A stretch of DNA of 32,434 nucleotides, from NCBI GenBank assembly GCA_902826715.1, contig CADEFX010000022.1, positions 1 through 32,434 on the forward strand, given 5' to 3'. Of this stretch, positions 6,564 to 14,955 are shown piece after piece (within the stretch, counting starts at the first letter, position 1; each line of letters opens with the position of its first letter). The position numbers and the translations under genes are program-made. Below the pieces are notes generated by a model. It saw only the letters and a program-made list of their open reading frames with translations, was not told the origin of the DNA and ran no database searches. The stretch comes from an uncultured Hyphomicrobiales bacterium (GTDB lineage: Bacteria > Pseudomonadota > Alphaproteobacteria > Rhizobiales > Hyphomicrobiaceae).

Positions 6564-9500
6564 ATGCGCCTAGCGCGCGAGCTGGACAAGATGCAGGCAC
6601 GCTATGACGCAGTCGTCGTCGGCTCGGGCTATGGCGCCGGCGTCGCTGCCTCGCGCCTCGCCCGCATGGGCTACAGCGTCGCCGTGCTGGAGCGCGGCCG
6701 CGAGTTCGCCATCGGCGAGTTTCCCGACACACTGCCGGAGGCCACGCAGGAGTTTCAGTACGTCTTCAACGGCAGGCATGAGGGCAAGCGGACTGGGCTT
6801 TTCGAGCTGCACTACGGCCGCGACATGCACGTGCTGGTCGGTTGCGGACTGGGCGGCACCTCCCTCATCAATGCCAACGTTTCGCTGCCGCCCGATCCGC
6901 GTGTGTGGGAGGACCGGCGCTGGCCGACCGAGCTTTTCCACGACGATACGCTCGAGGAAGGTTTCGCCCGCGCGCGCCGCATGCTGCGTCCGATGCCCTA
7001 TCCAAATGACAAGCCGCTCGACAAGCTGACGCGCCTCGGCGAAGCGGCAACGGCGCTTGGTGCCGAGCTGTCGCATCCGCCCATCAACGTGGCCTTCCAG
7101 ACCGGCCCCAATGCGGCCGGCGTCGTCCAGCCGGCTTGCAATCTGTGCGGCGATTGCTGCTCGGGCTGCAACGTCGGCGCCAAGACCACGGTGCAGATGA
7201 CCTATCTGCCGGACGCCGTGAACCACGGTGCGGAGGTCTTCACCGGGGCCACCGTCCGTCACGTGAAGAAGGAAGCCGATGGCTGGCGCGTGCTGTATAC
7301 GCCGACCTCGGCCCGGCGCGATGGCTTCCGCTCGCCCGAGCGCTCGGTGGCCGCCAAGATGGTCGTGCTCGGCGCGGGCGCGCTCGGGTCCACGGAAATT
7401 CTTCTCCGCTCGCGCGCCGAAGGCCTCGCCGTGTCGGACCGCCTGGGCCAAAGCTTCACCGGCAACGGCGACGTGCTGGCCTTTGCCTACAACGGCGACA
7501 AGGCCGTCAACGGCGTCGGCGTCGGTGTTCCCGCGCGCACCGATATCGCTCCGCCCGGGCCCTGCATCGCCGGCGCCATCGACCTCAGGGCATCGTTCGC
7601 CCTCGAAGAGGGAATGATCATCGAGGAAGGCGTGCTTCCCTCCGGCCTCGCCGAGATCCTGCCCGCCACCTTCAGCGTCGGCCGCATCTTCGGCAAGGAC
7701 ACGGACCACGGAGCCGTCGACGAGGCAAAAGAGGCGGCGCGCCGTGCCACGAGCGCGTTGCTCGGCACCTGGCGCGGGGCCATGCACAACACCTCGACCT
7801 TCCTCGTCATGGCGCACGACGGCAGCGCCGGCCGCCTCGAAATGGACGACGACCGCATTCGCGTGGACTGGCCGGGCATCGCCAAGGAGCCGGTGTTCGA
7901 GCGCGTCGGCGATGCCTTGCTGAAGGCTGCGGCGGCCAACGGCGCCACCTACATTCGCAATCCCATCCAGAACACGTTTCTGGGCAAGAACGTCGTCAGC
8001 GTGCATCCGCTCGGCGGCTGCGGCATGGGCCGCGACAGCACGCAGGGCGTCGTCGATCATGCCTGCCGCGTCTATGACGCGAGCTCCAGCGCCGGGCCCA
8101 ACGCCGTCCATGAGGGCCTCTACGTCTGCGACGGCGCCGCCGTTCCGCGGTCAGTCGGTGTCAATCCGCTGCTGACCATCACGGCGCTTGCCGAGCGCGC
8201 CATGATGCACGTTGCCAAAAGCGGCGGCCGAGATTTCGACGACAAGGCCAAATCTGATGCGCCGGTCCGCCAGCTCCCGGCAGCGGCAGAGATGCCGTCG
8301 ACGAAACTCGGCATGCTGGTGCGCAAGATCGGACTGCATGATCTGACGGGAATGGCCACCGAGGCCATCGCCACCCTGAAAGCCGCCGGTCAAGGCGCCG
8401 ATGCGAAAACGGTGCCGGTCGACACATCGGCGGCAGGCATCGAATTCACCGAACGCATGGCTGGCTACGTCTCCGACAAGCGCGGTGCCGACCACGCCGA
8501 GGCCGCGGCGACCGGCAAGGCTGCAGGCGCCGACTTCAGCTTCACCGTGGCCGTCCGCATTGGCGACATCGATGCTTTCATTCGTGATCCCGCCCACGCC
8601 GGCACGCTCTCGGGCACCGCCATGTGCTCCGCGCTGTCGCCCGATCCGCTCGACATCAGCAACGGCGTGTTCCGCCTCATGCGCCGGTCGGACGAGCAGG
8701 TCGAGACGCGGCTGTTCGAATACCTGATGACGCTGACCACCCGCGACGGCCGGACCTTCGACTTCAAGGGCGTGAAATACGTGCACGACGATCGTCGCGC
8801 CGATCTGGTGGCCGATACGACGACGCTGTTCATCGATCTGGCCGAGACCGGCACGACCGGCAACGCCGCGCGCGGCATCCTGCGCATCAAGCCTCTGGAC
8901 TTTGCCAAGCAGGTGCGCACGCTCAAGCCCATCGGCGGCGGGTCGCATATCGAGCGCGCGAGCGCGGTCGCCAAGTTCGGTGCCCTGTTCGCGGGCCAGC
9001 TTTTCGACGTCTACGGCGACATCTTCGCGCCCGTCCGCCGCTTCGATCCCGAGCGCGCGCGCAAGAAGCGCGGCCTGCGCGCCGGCGAGCCGGAGGTCCA
9101 CGGCTTCACCACCGCCGACGGCAAGCGTCTGCGGCTCGCCCGCTACAAGGGCGGCGCCAAGGGCCCGCTCCTCTTCAGCCATGGCCTGGGCGTCTCGAGC
9201 CTGACTTTTCGCATCGACACCATCGACACCAACCTGCTCGAGTTCATGGTCGAGCACGGCTACGACTGCTGGCTGCTGGACTTCCGTGCCAGTATCGATC
9301 TGCCATATGCGCGCGAGCGCTGGACCGCCGACGATTGCGCGCGCGAGGACTACCAGCCGGCCGTCGATCTCATCCGCCGCGAGACCGGCGCCCAGAGCGT
9401 GCAGGTTCTGGCACATTGCTTCGGTGCCACCACCTTCGTCATGGCCATGCTCGGCGGGCATCTCTCGGGGGTCCGCTCGGCCGTGATCTCGCAGATCGCC

Positions 9501-10118
9501 GCCGACGTCATCGTTCCCTTTTATCCGCAGCGCCTCTTGGCCTACCTGCGGACGCCGTCCGTGCTCAGCCTTCTGGGCATCGGCGCCGTCAACGCCCGCG
9601 CCACCGTCAACGACGGCATTGCCAACCGCATCGCAGACGGCCTGATCCGCGTGGCCGTGCCCTTCCAACGCGAGGAGCGCACCCGCAACGCCACCTCCAG
9701 CCGCATCACTGCGTTGTATGGCCAGCTTTATGAAACCGACCAGCTCAACACACTGACGTTCGAGACCGGGCTGCCGGAAATGTTCGGCGACGCCAACATC
9801 GACGCCTTCAAGCACCTCGCCCTCATCGCCCGCCGCACTACCGTAGTCGATGCCGCCGGCAACGACGCCTACATGCCGCATCTGGAGCGTCTGGCAATTC
9901 CGATCTCATTCATTCATGGCGGCGAAAACGCCTGTTTCCTGCCCGAAAGCACAGCACGCACGCTGGCCAAGCTGTCGGCCCGCAACGGCTCCCATCTCTA
10001 CGACCGTCATGTGATCCCCAACTACGGCCACATCGACTGCATTTTCGGCAAGTCGGCCGCCGTAGACGTCTATCCTAAAATGCTGACACATCTGGAAGAA
10101 ACGGCTATCGTCAGCTGA
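6564..10118 (+). CDS. GMC oxidoreductase fused to alpha/beta-hydrolase
   Basis: A 1184-aa multidomain enzyme. Residues 1 to about 570 are a second GMC flavoprotein, with GSGYGAG (20-26), cysteine cluster C192-x2-C195-x2-C198-C199-x2-C202, H481 (HPLGGCGMG) and N534 (GVNPLLTI). A middle domain at about 624-790, rich in beta strands, is of a type I cannot name. From about 842 to the end is an alpha/beta-hydrolase with oxyanion region SHGLGVSS, nucleophile elbow AHCFGA (Cys at 952 instead of Ser), probable acid around E1121 in HGGEN, and His 1156 in NYGHIDC. The frame is open from an ATG at 6546, but AGGAG at 6551-6555 is placed for the ATG at 6564, so I use that. It probably oxidises an alcohol and cleaves or transfers an acyl group on the same molecule; that coupling is inference. 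Confidence 0.9.
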   Translation: MRLARELDKMQARYDAVVVGSGYGAGVAASRLARMGYSVAVLERGREFAIGEFPDTLPEATQEFQYVFNGRHEGKRTGLFELHYGRDMHVLVGCGLGGTSLINANVSLPPDPRVWEDRRWPTELFHDDTLEEGFARARRMLRPMPYPNDKPLDKLTRLGEAATALGAELSHPPINVAFQTGPNAAGVVQPACNLCGDCCSGCNVGAKTTVQMTYLPDAVNHGAEVFTGATVRHVKKEADGWRVLYTPTSARRDGFRSPERSVAAKMVVLGAGALGSTEILLRSRAEGLAVSDRLGQSFTGNGDVLAFAYNGDKAVNGVGVGVPARTDIAPPGPCIAGAIDLRASFALEEGMIIEEGVLPSGLAEILPATFSVGRIFGKDTDHGAVDEAKEAARRATSALLGTWRGAMHNTSTFLVMAHDGSAGRLEMDDDRIRVDWPGIAKEPVFERVGDALLKAAAANGATYIRNPIQNTFLGKNVVSVHPLGGCGMGRDSTQGVVDHACRVYDASSSAGPNAVHEGLYVCDGAAVPRSVGVNPLLTITALAERAMMHVAKSGGRDFDDKAKSDAPVRQLPAAAEMPSTKLGMLVRKIGLHDLTGMATEAIATLKAAGQGADAKTVPVDTSAAGIEFTERMAGYVSDKRGADHAEAAATGKAAGADFSFTVAVRIGDIDAFIRDPAHAGTLSGTAMCSALSPDPLDISNGVFRLMRRSDEQVETRLFEYLMTLTTRDGRTFDFKGVKYVHDDRRADLVADTTTLFIDLAETGTTGNAARGILRIKPLDFAKQVRTLKPIGGGSHIERASAVAKFGALFAGQLFDVYGDIFAPVRRFDPERARKKRGLRAGEPEVHGFTTADGKRLRLARYKGGAKGPLLFSHGLGVSSLTFRIDTIDTNLLEFMVEHGYDCWLLDFRASIDLPYARERWTADDCAREDYQPAVDLIRRETGAQSVQVLAHCFGATTFVMAMLGGHLSGVRSAVISQIAADVIVPFYPQRLLAYLRTPSVLSLLGIGAVNARATVNDGIANRIADGLIRVAVPFQREERTRNATSSRITALYGQLYETDQLNTLTFETGLPEMFGDANIDAFKHLALIARRTTVVDAAGNDAYMPHLERLAIPISFIHGGENACFLPESTARTLAKLSARNGSHLYDRHVIPNYGHIDCIFGKSAAVDVYPKMLTHLEETAIVS

Positions 10119-10143
10119 TCGTAGATCTCGACGACACCCGCAC

Positions 10144-10401
10144 ATGCCCAATCCCAAAAAGCCACGCCAGGGCGCCGCGCGCACGACCCCCTTGCGCCAC
10201 AACACTCTGGAGGCGCGCCGCGAGGCCCTGCTGATGCGCCTGCAGAATCTCGATGAAGCCGCGAAGAGCAGCCGCGGCTATCGCAGCACGCTGGTCCTGC
10301 TGAACCAGAAGTATCGCAAAGCCACCCTGGCGGCCCGGCTTGGCATTCTCCAGGCTGCCGCCTTCATGATCGAAGTGCTGGAAATGCTCCCTTTTGTGTG
10401 A
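10144..10401 (+). CDS. Small helical hypothetical protein, 85 aa
   Basis: Not recognised. The product has a basic Pro-rich start (MPNPKKPRQG), then a charged amphipathic helix (about 18-45) with the look of a coiled coil, and a more hydrophobic C-terminal helix (about 60-82, ILQAAAFMIEVLEML) that could be a short membrane or interface helix. No clear ribosome-binding site precedes the ATG, and the gene follows the GMC-hydrolase gene by 25 bases, so it may be translated from the same message. Conserved-looking codon use and the absence of a better frame opposite favour a real gene. No function is suggested by context. Confidence 0.55.
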   Translation: MPNPKKPRQGAARTTPLRHNTLEARREALLMRLQNLDEAAKSSRGYRSTLVLLNQKYRKATLAARLGILQAAAFMIEVLEMLPFV

Positions 10402-10616
10402 CGCGGAGAACAAGACCACAAAAATCCAATATTTCCCGCGCTTCCTACGCCGGGACATCATCTCGGCTGGTTGCTGCTCGCCATCGCCAACGCGCCCCGC
10501 AACGACATCACCGTTGCACCGAGCACATTCCGCCTGAAAAGCAAAGGGCGTGCCCTTGCGTCTCGCTCTCTCCTATCCCACAACTACCGCCCTCCCCGCG
10601 GAGAGGCGAACGCCAC

Positions 10617-10919
10617 ATGACACCGTCACAAAGCTTTTTTGCACACTGGTACTTTCACGGCCCCAATCTCATTCTGGCTGCATTGATGTATGCCCTCGCC
10701 GGCCGTCTCATCCTGTCGTTGTTTCTGGGCGAGGATCGGATGATCGCCCGTGTCTTCAACGCTGTGACCAACCCGGTTCTCAGCGTGGTAGGCGTCGTGA
10801 CGCCCCGCATCGTGCCGGTCGGGCTTTTGATCGTTTTTGCGATGATCTGGCTATTCGTCGCGCGAATCGCGCTGGTCTTCGTGCTGGCGATGTTCGGCAT
10901 TCGCCCCTCGCTCGGTTAA
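10617..10919 (+). CDS. Small membrane protein, YggT-like
   Basis: A 100-aa inner-membrane protein with two hydrophobic segments (about 16-36 and 66-92) separated by a loop containing RVFNAVTNPVLSVVGVVTP. This order of helix, then R-x4-T-x-P-[LV]-L, then helix recalls one half of YggT-family proteins, though the match is loose. The frame is open from 10398, but GGAGAGG about ten bases before the ATG at 10617 and the sudden hydrophobic start favour this start. Its stop overlaps the next start (TAATG at 10917-10921), so the two genes are translationally coupled. Function unknown. Confidence 0.65.
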   Translation: MTPSQSFFAHWYFHGPNLILAALMYALAGRLILSLFLGEDRMIARVFNAVTNPVLSVVGVVTPRIVPVGLLIVFAMIWLFVARIALVFVLAMFGIRPSLG

Positions 10920-11266
10920 TGGCCATGCCAGGCTCCAGCGATCGCGAAAGCACCCTGAAAAATGTGCTCCTTATCGCCACGGCCGGTCTGGCCCTGCTGA
11001 ACGGCATGCACTTCTCACCCCTGTTCGATCCGGTGCTTTTCTTCGTCCATCGTTTGGCGCCAAAGTTTCTCAGTCCCCTGGTGCTCTTCTATTTCAACTC
11101 GTTGTTGATATCGCTCACGACGCTGCTGCTGGCCGGCGTGCCGACCGCCATCTATGAGCGCGTGCGAGGACTGAAGGAGAGCACAACGGTGTCCCTCTGC
11201 ATCTGGCTCTCTGGCGTCCTTCTGCTCACTCTGCCTGCCTTGCAGTCAGCGGCCCGCGGCGAGTGA
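10919..11266 (+). CDS. Small membrane protein, hypothetical, coupled to upstream gene
   Basis: A 115-aa protein predicted to cross the membrane three times (about 16-36, 50-78 and 91-109), with short charged loops including YERVRGLKEST. I do not recognise the family. The ATG shares bases with the stop of the preceding YggT-like gene, which implies coupled translation at similar levels and perhaps a common membrane complex. It ends 98 bases before glpD. The overlapping reading through 10550 upstream is the out-of-frame shadow of the preceding gene. Confidence 0.65.
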   Translation: MAMPGSSDRESTLKNVLLIATAGLALLNGMHFSPLFDPVLFFVHRLAPKFLSPLVLFYFNSLLISLTTLLLAGVPTAIYERVRGLKESTTVSLCIWLSGVLLLTLPALQSAARGE

Positions 11267-11319
11267 AACGCATTCCAAACCTCCGAATAAAAGCAGGATT
11301 CACGTTTCGGCCGAGCCCC

Positions 11320-11339
11320 TTCATGTGTATTGACATGAA
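11320..11339. promoter_or_regulatory. 20-bp inverted repeat upstream of glpD
   Basis: TTCATGT (11320-11326) and ACATGAA (11333-11339) are perfect 7-base arms around GTATTG, centred about 35 bases before the glpD ATG. A perfect TTGACA (11330-11335) overlaps the right arm, but no good -10 follows at 16-18 bases. Such a site could bind a dimeric regulator; which one is unknown, and no regulator gene is nearby. Confidence 0.45.
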
Positions 11340-11364
11340 TCCATCCGAAATGGCCTTGCTCTAG

Positions 11365-12864
11365 ATGAGCCCCGCAATCTACGACCTCGTCATCATCGGT
11401 GGCGGCATCAACGGATGCGGCATCGCTGCGGATGCGGCAGGTCGCGGCCTGAAGGTTCTCCTTGCCGAGCAGGGCGACCTCGGCGGCGCCACGTCATCGT
11501 CGAGCTCCAAGCTCATCCACGGCGGCCTGCGCTATCTCGAGCACTACGAGTTCCGCCTCGTGCGCGAAGCGCTCACCGAGCGCGAGGTGTTGCTCAAGAA
11601 GGCGCCGCACATCGTCTGGCCCTTGCGCTTCGTGCTGCCGCACGTGCCGGGGCTGCGCCCGCCCTGGATGATCCGCGCCGGCCTGTTCCTCTACGATCAC
11701 CTCTATCGCCGCCGGGCCATTCCCGCCTCCCGCGCCATCGATCTGCGCAACGATGCTGCCGGCACACCGCTCAAGTCCGAGCTCGCCTCCGGCTTCACCT
11801 ACTGGGACTGCTGGGTCGACGATGCCCGCCTCGTCGTCCTCAACGCCCGCGCCGCTGCCGACAAGGGTGCCGACATACGCACGCGCTGCCGCGTCGAAAG
11901 TGCCCGTGCAGATGCAGCGCTATGGCACGTGACCCTGCGCACCGGCGATGCGCGCCAGGACATCACGGCGCGCGCTCTCGTCAACGCCGCAGGCCCATGG
12001 GTCGGCGCCGTGCAAGCGATGATCCAGCAAGGCCCGCGGCGCAACCATGGCGGCGTGCGCCTCGTCAAAGGCAGCCACCTCGTCGTCCCGCGCATCCCCG
12101 GCGCCAACGATGCCTACTTGCTGCAAAGCCCAGACCGCCGCATCGTGTTCGCGTTGCCCTATGAAGAGGACTTCACGATCATCGGCACGACTGATGTCCC
12201 CTACGCCGGCGATCCCAGCGGCGTGCACATCGACGACAGCGAGATCGACTATCTGCTGAGCCTCGCCCAGGATTTCTTCAAGGCGCCGCTGCGGCGTGAG
12301 GACATCGTGTGGACCTACGCCGGCGTCCGTCCTCTCTACGACGACCAGGCCGCCGATCCCTCTGCCGTCACGCGCGACTATCATCTTGAGCTTGCCGCCG
12401 GAGCGGACAACCCACCGCTGCTGACCATTATGGGCGGCAAGGTGACGACCTACCGCCGCCTCGCACTCGAGGCGCTGGAGCGGCTGGCGCCCTACCTGCC
12501 GGCCATGGGACCGGCCTGGACCGAGAATGCGCCGCTGCCGGGGGGTGACATCCCGAGCGGCGACTTCAAGGCGTGGCTTGCCGATGTGCAGTGCCGCCTC
12601 CCGGGCTTCGATCCCGCCTTTTTGCGCCGTCTCGCACGCCGGCACGGGACCGCAGCCTTGGACATCGTCGGCGACGCCTGCGATATGGCCGGCCTGGGCC
12701 GGCATTTCGGCGCCGGCCTTACCGAGCGCGAGGTCCTCCATCTTGGCGACCGTGAGTGGGCTCGCACGCCCGAGGACGTGCTCTGGCGCCGCACCAAGGT
12801 CGGCTTGCATCTCACACCGGCCGAGCGCCAGACTGCCGTCCGCGAGATCGCGCGGCTTCTATAG
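11365..12864 (+). CDS. glpD: Glycerol-3-phosphate dehydrogenase, aerobic (GlpD)
   Basis: Membrane-associated flavoenzyme that oxidises sn-glycerol-3-phosphate to dihydroxyacetone phosphate and passes electrons to the quinone pool. At 499 aa it has the normal GlpD length. It begins with the FAD motif GGGINGCG (12-19), then the family signatures SSSSSKLIHGGLRYLEHYEF and, further on, NAAGPWVG, RLVKGSHLVVPR and IIGTTDVPY. The C-terminal all-helical domain follows (GKVTTYRRLALEALE onward). The ATG lacks a strong ribosome-binding site; no better in-frame start exists. It stands alone, without glpF, glpK or glpR beside it, so it is probably a single transcription unit with an inverted repeat at its promoter. 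Confidence 0.95.
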   Translation: MSPAIYDLVIIGGGINGCGIAADAAGRGLKVLLAEQGDLGGATSSSSSKLIHGGLRYLEHYEFRLVREALTEREVLLKKAPHIVWPLRFVLPHVPGLRPPWMIRAGLFLYDHLYRRRAIPASRAIDLRNDAAGTPLKSELASGFTYWDCWVDDARLVVLNARAAADKGADIRTRCRVESARADAALWHVTLRTGDARQDITARALVNAAGPWVGAVQAMIQQGPRRNHGGVRLVKGSHLVVPRIPGANDAYLLQSPDRRIVFALPYEEDFTIIGTTDVPYAGDPSGVHIDDSEIDYLLSLAQDFFKAPLRREDIVWTYAGVRPLYDDQAADPSAVTRDYHLELAAGADNPPLLTIMGGKVTTYRRLALEALERLAPYLPAMGPAWTENAPLPGGDIPSGDFKAWLADVQCRLPGFDPAFLRRLARRHGTAALDIVGDACDMAGLGRHFGAGLTEREVLHLGDREWARTPEDVLWRRTKVGLHLTPAERQTAVREIARLL

Positions 12865-12913
12865 CCCGGAGAGAGGGCACGTGGCGTCGGCACGACCTCA
12901 CCTCCCAATAAAT

Positions 12914-12942
12914 GTCATCCTCGGGCTTGTCCCGAGGACCCA
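12914..12942. repeat. Single-stem intergenic repeat, GTCATC/GGACCCA type
   Basis: A 29-base unit with stem CCTCGGG/CCCGAGG and loop CTTGT, just after glpD. It forms an inverted pair with 13025-13053 (26 of 29 bases match after reversal), so either single stems or one long hairpin could form. Confidence 0.8.
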
Positions 12943-13024
12943 TGGTCCCACAAGTCCCAAAGGCAGTTTCGCAACTCTGCAGCGCGGCACGTGGCATCCA
13001 ACGGTGTCCCCGTTTGTGGCGCGC

Positions 13025-13053
13025 TGGGTCCTCGGACCAAGTCCGAGGATGAC
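13025..13053. repeat. Inverted partner of the repeat at 12914
   Basis: TGGGTCC to GGATGAC with an 8-bp stem CCTCGGAC/GTCCGAGG and loop CAA. With its partner it fills the 252-base gap between glpD and the M81 gene and may act as a transcript end or stability element. Confidence 0.8.
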
Positions 13054-13116
13054 ACCGAGGGTGTGGCACCGCATCTCCATGCTATGACGGTCATAAGTCG
13101 ATAGGCAAACATAGTG

Positions 13117-14649
13117 ATGACCGGTCCCCGCGTTGCCATCATCGGTGTCTGGCTGGAAAGCAACCGGCAGGCGCCCGTCGCCAAAGAGGACGATTTCCGC
13201 AGCCTTTACTGGCTCGAAGGCGACGCCATCCTGGAGGCCGCCCGCGCCCCGCAGCCCTACATCCTGGGCGAGGCCGCAGCATTCGTTAAAACCATGGATG
13301 CCACCGGCCCCTGGCAGCCGGTCCCGATCCTCCTCGCCGCCTGCCATCCGCACGGCCCCGTCGATGGCCGTCTCATGGACCAAATGCTTGGCATCATGCG
13401 CGCCGGCCTAGAAAAAGCCGGGCCCCTCGACGCCGTCTACGTCGCCAACCACGGCGCCATGATCGCCACCGACCGCGACGACCCCGACGGCGAGATCATC
13501 GCGCTCGCCCGCGAGTTCGCCGGCCCGAAAGGCAAGGTCGTCGTCACGCTCGATCTGCACGGCAACATCTCCGAGCGCATGGTCGAGGAGTGCGATCTCA
13601 TCGTCGGCTACCGCACCAACCCGCACGTCGACATGACCGAGCGCGGCGAGGAAGCCGCCCTGTCCTTCCGCCTCATCCTGGCCGGCCTCGCCGATCCCAA
13701 GGCCGTCCTCATCCGCCTGCCCCTCACACCTGCCCCCGTCGGCCTGCTCACCGGCAGCGGACCTTATGGCGACATGATCGACTACGGTACGCGCCGCCGC
13801 GCCGAGCTCGCCGGCGACATCCTCAACGTCTCCATCTTCGGCGGCTTCGTCTTCGCCGACAGCGACAAGAACGGCGTTGCCATTATCGTCACCGCCCGCA
13901 ACGACGTGACGCGAGCCCAGATGCTGGCCCGCGAGATCGCCGAGCGCGGCTGGGCGCAGCGCGAGACGTTCAAGAAAAGGCTCGTCCCGCTCACCGAGGC
14001 CGTCACCCTGGCCCGCCAGCGCAACCGCCCCGCCGTCATCTTTGCCGACACCGGCGATAATCCCGGCGGCGGCGGCACGGGACGCACCACCGAGTTGCTC
14101 GCCGCCCTGCATCAATCCGGCGTCGAGAACGTCCTCTACGGCAGCTTCTTCGATCCACCGCTCGCCGCGGCTGCGCATCAGGCCGGTATCGGGGCAAAGC
14201 TGCGCGCCTGCTTCAATACTGCTCCGGGCCTCCCCTGCGACGCGCCCTTCGAGGCCGATGCCGAGGTCGTCGGCCTGCATGACGGCACCATCGTCGGCCG
14301 CCTGGGCTGGGCGCAAGGGCGCACCCTTCGGCTCGGCCCCTCCGCCGCGCTGCGCATCGGCGGCATGACCGTCATTGTCATCTCCGACCGCATGCAGACG
14401 CTCGACCCGATGTTCTTCGAGATGTTCGGCCTCGACATCGGCGCCGCGCACACCGTCATAGTCAAATCGCGCGGTCATTTCCGCGCTGGCTTCATCCCCT
14501 GGTTTCCGCCCGAGCGCGTGCACGAGATCGACAGCGAAGGCCTCACTTCGCCGGTGCTCGAACGTCGGCAATGGCATCGCTTGCCGCGTCCCTCCTACCC
14601 GCTTGACGAGACCGCGGAGTGGTCCCCGCCGCCTTGGCCCACCTTCTAG
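13117..14649 (+). CDS. M81-family metallopeptidase, MlrC-like
   Basis: A member of the MlrC/M81 family, named for the enzyme that completes microcystin degradation; most members act on other small peptides or amides and their substrates are unknown. The 510-aa protein starts with AIIGVWLESNRQAP, has VYVANHGAMIATD, then the metal-site motifs DLHGN (D146, H148) and NPHVDMTERG (H170, D172), and a C-terminal MlrC domain with DTGDNPGGGGTGRTTELL. No signal peptide is seen, so it is cytoplasmic. I chose the ATG at 13117; a GTG immediately before it is also possible, and neither has a strong ribosome-binding site. Genes of this family often accompany dipeptide-type ABC importers, and one begins 1.2 kb downstream. 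Confidence 0.9.
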   Translation: MTGPRVAIIGVWLESNRQAPVAKEDDFRSLYWLEGDAILEAARAPQPYILGEAAAFVKTMDATGPWQPVPILLAACHPHGPVDGRLMDQMLGIMRAGLEKAGPLDAVYVANHGAMIATDRDDPDGEIIALAREFAGPKGKVVVTLDLHGNISERMVEECDLIVGYRTNPHVDMTERGEEAALSFRLILAGLADPKAVLIRLPLTPAPVGLLTGSGPYGDMIDYGTRRRAELAGDILNVSIFGGFVFADSDKNGVAIIVTARNDVTRAQMLAREIAERGWAQRETFKKRLVPLTEAVTLARQRNRPAVIFADTGDNPGGGGTGRTTELLAALHQSGVENVLYGSFFDPPLAAAAHQAGIGAKLRACFNTAPGLPCDAPFEADAEVVGLHDGTIVGRLGWAQGRTLRLGPSAALRIGGMTVIVISDRMQTLDPMFFEMFGLDIGAAHTVIVKSRGHFRAGFIPWFPPERVHEIDSEGLTSPVLERRQWHRLPRPSYPLDETAEWSPPPWPTF

Positions 14650-14955
14650 GTTTCAGCCGCAAGCTGCGCCATGTGGTCGCTCGCACCGCTGGCGGAGAAG
14701 CGGCTGCAACCGGTGGAAAGCACTGTGTTAACCGATAAATCTCATTGCATATCAAATCATTGACAGATGACAGAGTGCCTTTCTCTGGCCTCAAACACCT
14801 TCCCTTCAGGTTAACCACAAGTGAAGCCCTCCGTGCCAATTGGCGCCCGATGCCCTTAGGGGTCGGATTGGAGGGGTACCTGTCATCCGGCCCGAGTTCG
14901 TCGCCACCACTCTTTAAAGCGGCGTGCCGGGCACCCACGAGGGGAGAGATCCAGT
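14650..14955. other. Intergenic region before secreted M15 peptidase gene
   Basis: 306 bases without a credible gene. An AT-richer patch at about 14725-14775 contains TTGACA at 14760-14765, but no recognisable -10 box at normal spacing. The region likely holds the promoter of the next gene; nothing more specific can be supported. Confidence 0.5.

Noticed and set aside
6570-8111. 513-aa reverse-strand open frame
   Set aside because: Shadow of the GMC flavoprotein gene in GC-rich DNA. The product is compositionally biased, with no domain, and the forward frame has all catalytic motifs.
8151-9881. 576-aa reverse-strand open frame
   Set aside because: Shadow of the middle and hydrolase domains of the fusion gene; low-complexity product without motifs.
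13408-14577. 389-aa reverse frame over the M81 gene
   Set aside because: Antisense shadow rich in Asp, Gly and Ala; the forward frame carries DLHGN and the MlrC domain.
14760-14788. TTGACA at 14760 as a promoter for the M15 gene
   Set aside because: No -10-like hexamer lies 16-18 bases downstream, so a promoter call is not supported.
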